Shown here: positions 35,470 to 38,899 of the stretch, piece after piece
Layout: every line of letters starts with the position of its first letter
Numbering within the stretch: the stretch's first letter is position 1
DNA from: Planctomycetota bacterium
Lineage (GTDB): Bacteria > Planctomycetota > UBA1135 > GCA-002686595
Direction: 5' to 3'
DNA: 38,899 nucleotides
NCBI GenBank assembly: GCA_026692665.1
Contig: JAPLOF010000045.1
Location: 1-38,899, forward strand
The notes under the pieces: generated by a model
The model's database searches: none
Seen by the model: the letters and a program-made list of their open reading frames with translations, nothing else
Told to the model about the DNA's origin: nothing
Position numbers and translations under genes: made by a program

Positions 35470-37407
35470 ATGCGCTCGCGCCCGATCCTGACCGTGCTCA
35501 CGCTCCTCGCCGGCCTCCTCGTCGCGGGATCCGCGCGCGCACAGGAGCCTCTCGACTCGTACGCGAAGGTTGTCGCCGCGCCGCCCGCGGACATCCGCTC
35601 CGGCACCGTCGTCCTGCCCGCGCCGGAGCAGACCGGCGTCTCGTCCCCGGTGCAGATCCGCGCCGTCGAGACGTCGTGGACGCCGGGATCGGGCTGGGCC
35701 CTCGAGACGGGAGTGGCCGTCGACGCCGACGGCGAGTTGAACGTCGTGTTGCTCACGCCGCGCGCCGTGAACTGGACGTGGGAGTTCGTGGACGAAGCCG
35801 GCACGACGCTCGATCTCGACCGCGCGAGCCGGCGCGGCGAGGCCCGGCGCGATTCGCGCGACGGCCTGGAGGACGCCGCCGGTTGGAGCGCGGACCGCTG
35901 GGATCTCTCCGCCGTGCGCGTCGGCTCGTGGCGGATCCGCGCGCGCGCCGAGGGCCTCCCGAGTTCGACTCCGCCGCCGAGCGGTTGGCTCGTCGCGCGC
36001 ACCGCGGGTTCGGCGCGACTCGCGCTGCACGTCTCGACCCTCGAACTGCGCAGCGACGTCGAGCTGGGAGTCGTCGCGCGCTTCGAGGACGCCGCGCCGA
36101 TCGCGCGTGCGACCGGGGTCGCGGTCGTCGAGCTCGCCACGGGCAGCGTGTCCCTCCCGCTCCTCGACGACGGTCGCCACGCTGACGGCCGCGCTGGAGA
36201 CGGCGTGTTCGGAGCCCTGCTGCCGCGCTGGACGAGCGGGCCCGTGCGCGCCCGCGTCGACCTCACCGGCACGACGATCGACGGCGCGACGATCGCGCGC
36301 ACGGCGCAGATCTCGTTCCCCGTGATCGAGCGACGCGCCGCCCTCACCGGCGGCGTCAGCGCACGGCTCTCCGCGGACGGCCGCGTGCGCATCGACCTCG
36401 AAGCGCTGCCGCTGGGTCCGCCCGCGAAACTCCACGTCTCGACCGAGGTGTGGGGCACGTCCGCCGAGGGCCGCCTCGTGCCGGTGTGCTGGCTCTCGCG
36501 GATGCTCGAGCCCGTCGAGCGCACGGGGCTCCAGGACCTCCCGCTCCTCCTCGACACGCGCTGGATCGAGCTCGCCGGGGCGAGCGCGCCGTTCGTGTTG
36601 CGTCGCGTGCGCGTGCAGGACCCCGACACCGACGTCCCCCACGACCTCGCGGACGAGATCGCGTTCGACATGCCCATCTTCCCGGTGGTCGGCGCGACGC
36701 TCGTGACGCAGAGCATGCTGCAGGGCCCGGGCGGATCCGCGGTGCCGGTCGGCCCGCGCACACAGGCCGGGCCGGTGCTCCTGCGACCGGCGCTGGCGCT
36801 CGTGCACGGGTACTGCTCGGGCGGTTCGATCTGGCCCGCCGCGCACTTCACGCAACCGAAGCTCGAGTTCCTCGACCCGAACGCGAACCGCACGCACGAC
36901 CAGTTCGCGCTGCTCCTGCGTCAGGCGACCAGCGCGCAAACCTCGTTCGGTGTGGTCGCGCACAGCCAGGGCGGGATGGCCGCGCTGCACCTCCTCACCT
37001 ACTACGCGAGCGGACTCGACCACGCGACCGGCCCGCGCCTGATCCAGAGCGTCGGCTCGCCGTACCAGGGAACCCCGCTCGCCAGCTTGGGATTCTTCGC
37101 CTGCGGCGTGAACAACGACATGACGACGGGCGGCGCGCCGATCTGGCTGGCCGGCATCCCGACCTGGGCGCGCTCGAAGGTCTACTACTGGACCACGCAG
37201 AACTCGGGCAGCGCCTGCAGCGCGCTGGCGAACCTCTGGCTCGGCCAGCCGAACGACGGGACGACCGAGCGCGACCGCGGCCAACTGCCGGGCGCGAACT
37301 CGATGGGCCACATCACGGGCTGGTGCCACACGACGGGCATGAGCAACCCCGCGTCCTACACGGACGCGACGCTCAACGCCGAGCGGAACGCGCAGGCGGC
37401 GCGCTGA
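35470..37407 (+). CDS. Secreted lipase-like alpha/beta hydrolase
   Basis: A 645-aa protein with a signal peptide (MRSRPILTVLTLLAGLLVAGSARAQ). Residues about 180-255 look like a 'choice-of-anchor X'-type beta domain ('LLDDGRHADGRAGDGVFGA'). The C-terminal third is an alpha/beta hydrolase. It has 'LVHGYCSGG' (444-452) as the likely oxyanion loop, nucleophile S499 in VAHSQGG, a candidate acid D596 (PNDGT) and candidate His H614 or H620 (MGHITGWCH). Lipase or esterase activity is likely; the substrate is unknown. GGAG seven bases before the ATG supports the start. It converges on the repeat-protein gene with a 24-base gap. Confidence 0.87.
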   Translation: MRSRPILTVLTLLAGLLVAGSARAQEPLDSYAKVVAAPPADIRSGTVVLPAPEQTGVSSPVQIRAVETSWTPGSGWALETGVAVDADGELNVVLLTPRAVNWTWEFVDEAGTTLDLDRASRRGEARRDSRDGLEDAAGWSADRWDLSAVRVGSWRIRARAEGLPSSTPPPSGWLVARTAGSARLALHVSTLELRSDVELGVVARFEDAAPIARATGVAVVELATGSVSLPLLDDGRHADGRAGDGVFGALLPRWTSGPVRARVDLTGTTIDGATIARTAQISFPVIERRAALTGGVSARLSADGRVRIDLEALPLGPPAKLHVSTEVWGTSAEGRLVPVCWLSRMLEPVERTGLQDLPLLLDTRWIELAGASAPFVLRRVRVQDPDTDVPHDLADEIAFDMPIFPVVGATLVTQSMLQGPGGSAVPVGPRTQAGPVLLRPALALVHGYCSGGSIWPAAHFTQPKLEFLDPNANRTHDQFALLLRQATSAQTSFGVVAHSQGGMAALHLLTYYASGLDHATGPRLIQSVGSPYQGTPLASLGFFACGVNNDMTTGGAPIWLAGIPTWARSKVYYWTTQNSGSACSALANLWLGQPNDGTTERDRGQLPGANSMGHITGWCHTTGMSNPASYTDATLNAERNAQAAR

Positions 37408-37431
37408 GTCGCCGTACCGCGCGTCGCGGCC

Positions 37432-38899
37432 TCACAGCCGCCACACCACGATCACCCCGTTCGTGAGGTTGAACGTCGAGCTCGTGCAGAACGCGGCCGC
37501 GTTGCGGTACCAGGCCTGGTAGGTGCGCGTGCCGCCGCTCGGCGGCAGCGCGCCGCGCACGGAGACGGACGGATCGCCGACACCCGGGTACTGCGAAGTC
37601 CCGGCCGCGTTGTTCTTCGTGCCGAGCCGCAGGATGGAGCCCGCCGCGCAGCGCAGTCCGTCACCGAAAGCGACGCCGGCGCCCGCGCTCTGGGACGAGG
37701 TGCCCTGGAAGTAGAGGGCGCTGCTGTTCGGCATCGCGCTGCCGACCAGCACGAGCGTGTCCGCCGCGACGCTCGGCACGCCGGTGGCCGCGAGTCGGCC
37801 GCCCGTGCCCAGGGAGTTGAGGCAGCCCGCGACCGGTGCCGCGGGGCTGGCGTTGCCGCACGGGCAGGCCGCGCCGGATCCGTCGCCTGGACAGAAGCTC
37901 GCGATCGCGCCGGTGCACTCGTCGGGGACGCCGTTCCCGTCGAGGTCGAGGCTCCCGGCCGCGAGCTCGCACACGTCCCCGATGCTGTCGCCATCGCAGT
38001 CGGCCTGCGACGGGTTCGCGAGCGCGTCGCAGTTGTCGACGCAGTCGAGCACGCCGTCGGAATCGGTGTCCGCGTCGGACACGCCGCAGCCGCAGGCTCC
38101 GGGCACGACCTTCAGGGGATCGTTCGGGCACTGGTCGAGGCAATCGGGCAGGCCGTCCGCGTCGCTGTCCGTGTCCGGGATCCCGCACCCGCAGAATCCC
38201 GGAGCGATCTTGAGCGGGTCGTTCGGACACATGTCGCCGCCGTCGCAGTCGTACGCGCCGTCGCCGTCGGCGTCCGTGTCGGCCGTGCCGCAGCCGCAGA
38301 TCCCCGGGCCGACCTTCAGCGGATCGTTGGGGCATCCGTCGTTGCAGTTGGGCGTCCCGTCGCCGTCCGAGTCGGTGTCGGCGACGCCGCACCCGCAGAC
38401 CCCTGGCGCGATCTTGGCCGGATCGTTCGGGCAGCCATCGGTGCAGTTCGGCGTGCCATCGTTGTCGGAGTCCGTGTTCGGCACGCCGCAGCCGCAGGCC
38501 CCGGGCGTGGTCTTCAGCGGGTCGTTCGGGCAGCCGTCGTTGCAGTTGGGCGTCCCGTCGCCATCGGAGTCGGTGTCGGCGACGCCGCAACCGCAGACCC
38601 CCGGCGCGATCTTGGCCGGATCGTTCGGGCAGCCGTCGGTGCAGTTCGGAGTGCCATCGTTGTCAGAGTCCGTGTTCGGCACGCCGCAGCCGCAAGCGCC
38701 GGGCGTGGTCTTCAGCGGATCGTTCGGGCAACCGTCGTTGCAGTTGGGCGTGCCGTCGCCGTCGGAGTCGGTGTCGGCGACGCCGCAGCCGCAGACCCCT
38801 GGCGCGATCTTGGCCGGATCGTTCGGGCAGCCATCGGTGCAGTTCGGGGTGCCGTCGTTGTCGGAGTCCGTGTTGGGCACGCCGCAGCCGCAAGCACCG
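37432..38899 (-). CDS. Thrombospondin type-3 repeat surface protein, C-terminal part (continues past the right edge)
   Basis: The frame is open to the window end, where GACGCG repeats precede the first visible valine, so the true start lies outside. At least 489 residues are visible. Calcium-binding thrombospondin type-3 units (DxDxDG...C..CPNDP) fill the N-terminal part in 33-residue steps, with alternating A ('VPNTDSDNDGTPNCTDG') and B ('VADTDSDGDGTPNCNDG') types. Then come more divergent units and 'DLDGNGVPDEC'. The last roughly 150 residues form a Cys-rich, beta-rich module (FCPGDGSGAACPCGN...GCLNSLGTGG...) ending in 'FNLTNGVIVVWRL', which I associate with planctomycete secreted proteins. 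I infer an exported, calcium-stabilised surface protein; the signal peptide and any functional domain are out of view. Confidence 0.88.
   Translation of the reverse strand, partial: GACGCGVPNTDSDNDGTPNCTDGCPNDPAKIAPGVCGCGVADTDSDGDGTPNCNDGCPNDPLKTTPGACGCGVPNTDSDNDGTPNCTDGCPNDPAKIAPGVCGCGVADTDSDGDGTPNCNDGCPNDPLKTTPGACGCGVPNTDSDNDGTPNCTDGCPNDPAKIAPGVCGCGVADTDSDGDGTPNCNDGCPNDPLKVGPGICGCGTADTDADGDGAYDCDGGDMCPNDPLKIAPGFCGCGIPDTDSDADGLPDCLDQCPNDPLKVVPGACGCGVSDADTDSDGVLDCVDNCDALANPSQADCDGDSIGDVCELAAGSLDLDGNGVPDECTGAIASFCPGDGSGAACPCGNASPAAPVAGCLNSLGTGGRLAATGVPSVAADTLVLVGSAMPNSSALYFQGTSSQSAGAGVAFGDGLRCAAGSILRLGTKNNAAGTSQYPGVGDPSVSVRGALPPSGGTRTYQAWYRNAAAFCTSSTFNLTNGVIVVWRL
38287..38880 (-). repeat. 198-bp higher-order tandem repeat encoding TSP3 units
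   Basis: Three nearly identical copies of a 198-bp unit, each made of two 99-bp (33-residue) subunits of types A and B. The motif ACGCCGCA recurs at 38483, 38681 and 38879, exactly 198 bases apart, and a further copy begins beyond 38880. Copies differ by a few mostly silent changes. The innermost B unit ends differently (KVGPGIC instead of KTTPGAC). Monomers farther into the gene are more diverged. Confidence 0.92.

Overview
The window is 38.9 kb of very GC-rich, gene-dense bacterial chromosome. The lineage is best read as Planctomycetota. This is inference from three things: a surface protein at the right edge ends in a Cys-rich C-terminal module (FCPGDG...CPCGN...GCLNSLG) that I associate with planctomycete secreted proteins; an ECF sigma-factor domain is fused to a membrane anchor and a large C-terminal region; and there are giant secreted or lipid-anchored proteins and DUF1570-like peptidases. 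No tRNA, rRNA, CRISPR array, plasmid or phage module is recognisable. Many long open frames antisense to real genes are GC-driven shadows and are left out.

Layout, left to right. (1) 1-4055: two minus-strand paralogous lipoproteins in tandem; the first runs off the left edge, and both share a 119-bp identical stretch from the lipobox onward. (2) 4526-6738: ruvB and tgt, overlapping. (3) 6948-8427, minus: a 60-aa four-Cys protein and an exported SH3-domain protein. (4) 8685-12549, plus: a PLP aminotransferase, panD and two glycosyltransferases, with a possible 20-codon coupling ORF between the last two. (5) 12525-13761: a solitary RAYT-like HUH transposase and 0.5 kb of apparently non-coding DNA. 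(6) 13762-14472: a VTT/DedA-like membrane protein. (7) 14493-18854, minus: a tight run in transcription order of lipoprotein, membrane protein, CNNM/CorC-type CBS transporter, ComF-like phosphoribosyltransferase and LarC nickel chelatase. (8) 19195-22486: gatCAB, with overlapping stop/start codons and strong Shine-Dalgarno sites, followed by a long inverted repeat. (9) 22694-25441: the sigma-domain/TM/beta-domain fusion. (10) 25435-28945, minus: an exported gluzincin-type metallopeptidase and an exported protein of unknown function. (11) 29046-32138, minus: guaB-guaA. (12) 32438-35394: a Gfo/Idh/MocA-SDR fusion and a small uncharacterised protein. (13) 35470-37407: a secreted lipase-like alpha/beta hydrolase. 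(14) 37432-38899, minus: the C-terminal part of a thrombospondin type-3 repeat protein with a 198-bp higher-order repeat, running off the right edge.

Most of the window is housekeeping: Holliday-junction migration, queuosine tRNA modification, tRNA-dependent amidation, GMP synthesis and beta-alanine synthesis. Between these lie lineage-specific envelope and secreted proteins. I see no defence or biosynthetic cluster. The items most worth a second look are the sigma-domain fusion, the oxidoreductase fusion, the tandem lipoproteins, the absence of a usual start codon for tgt, and several intergenic palindromes.
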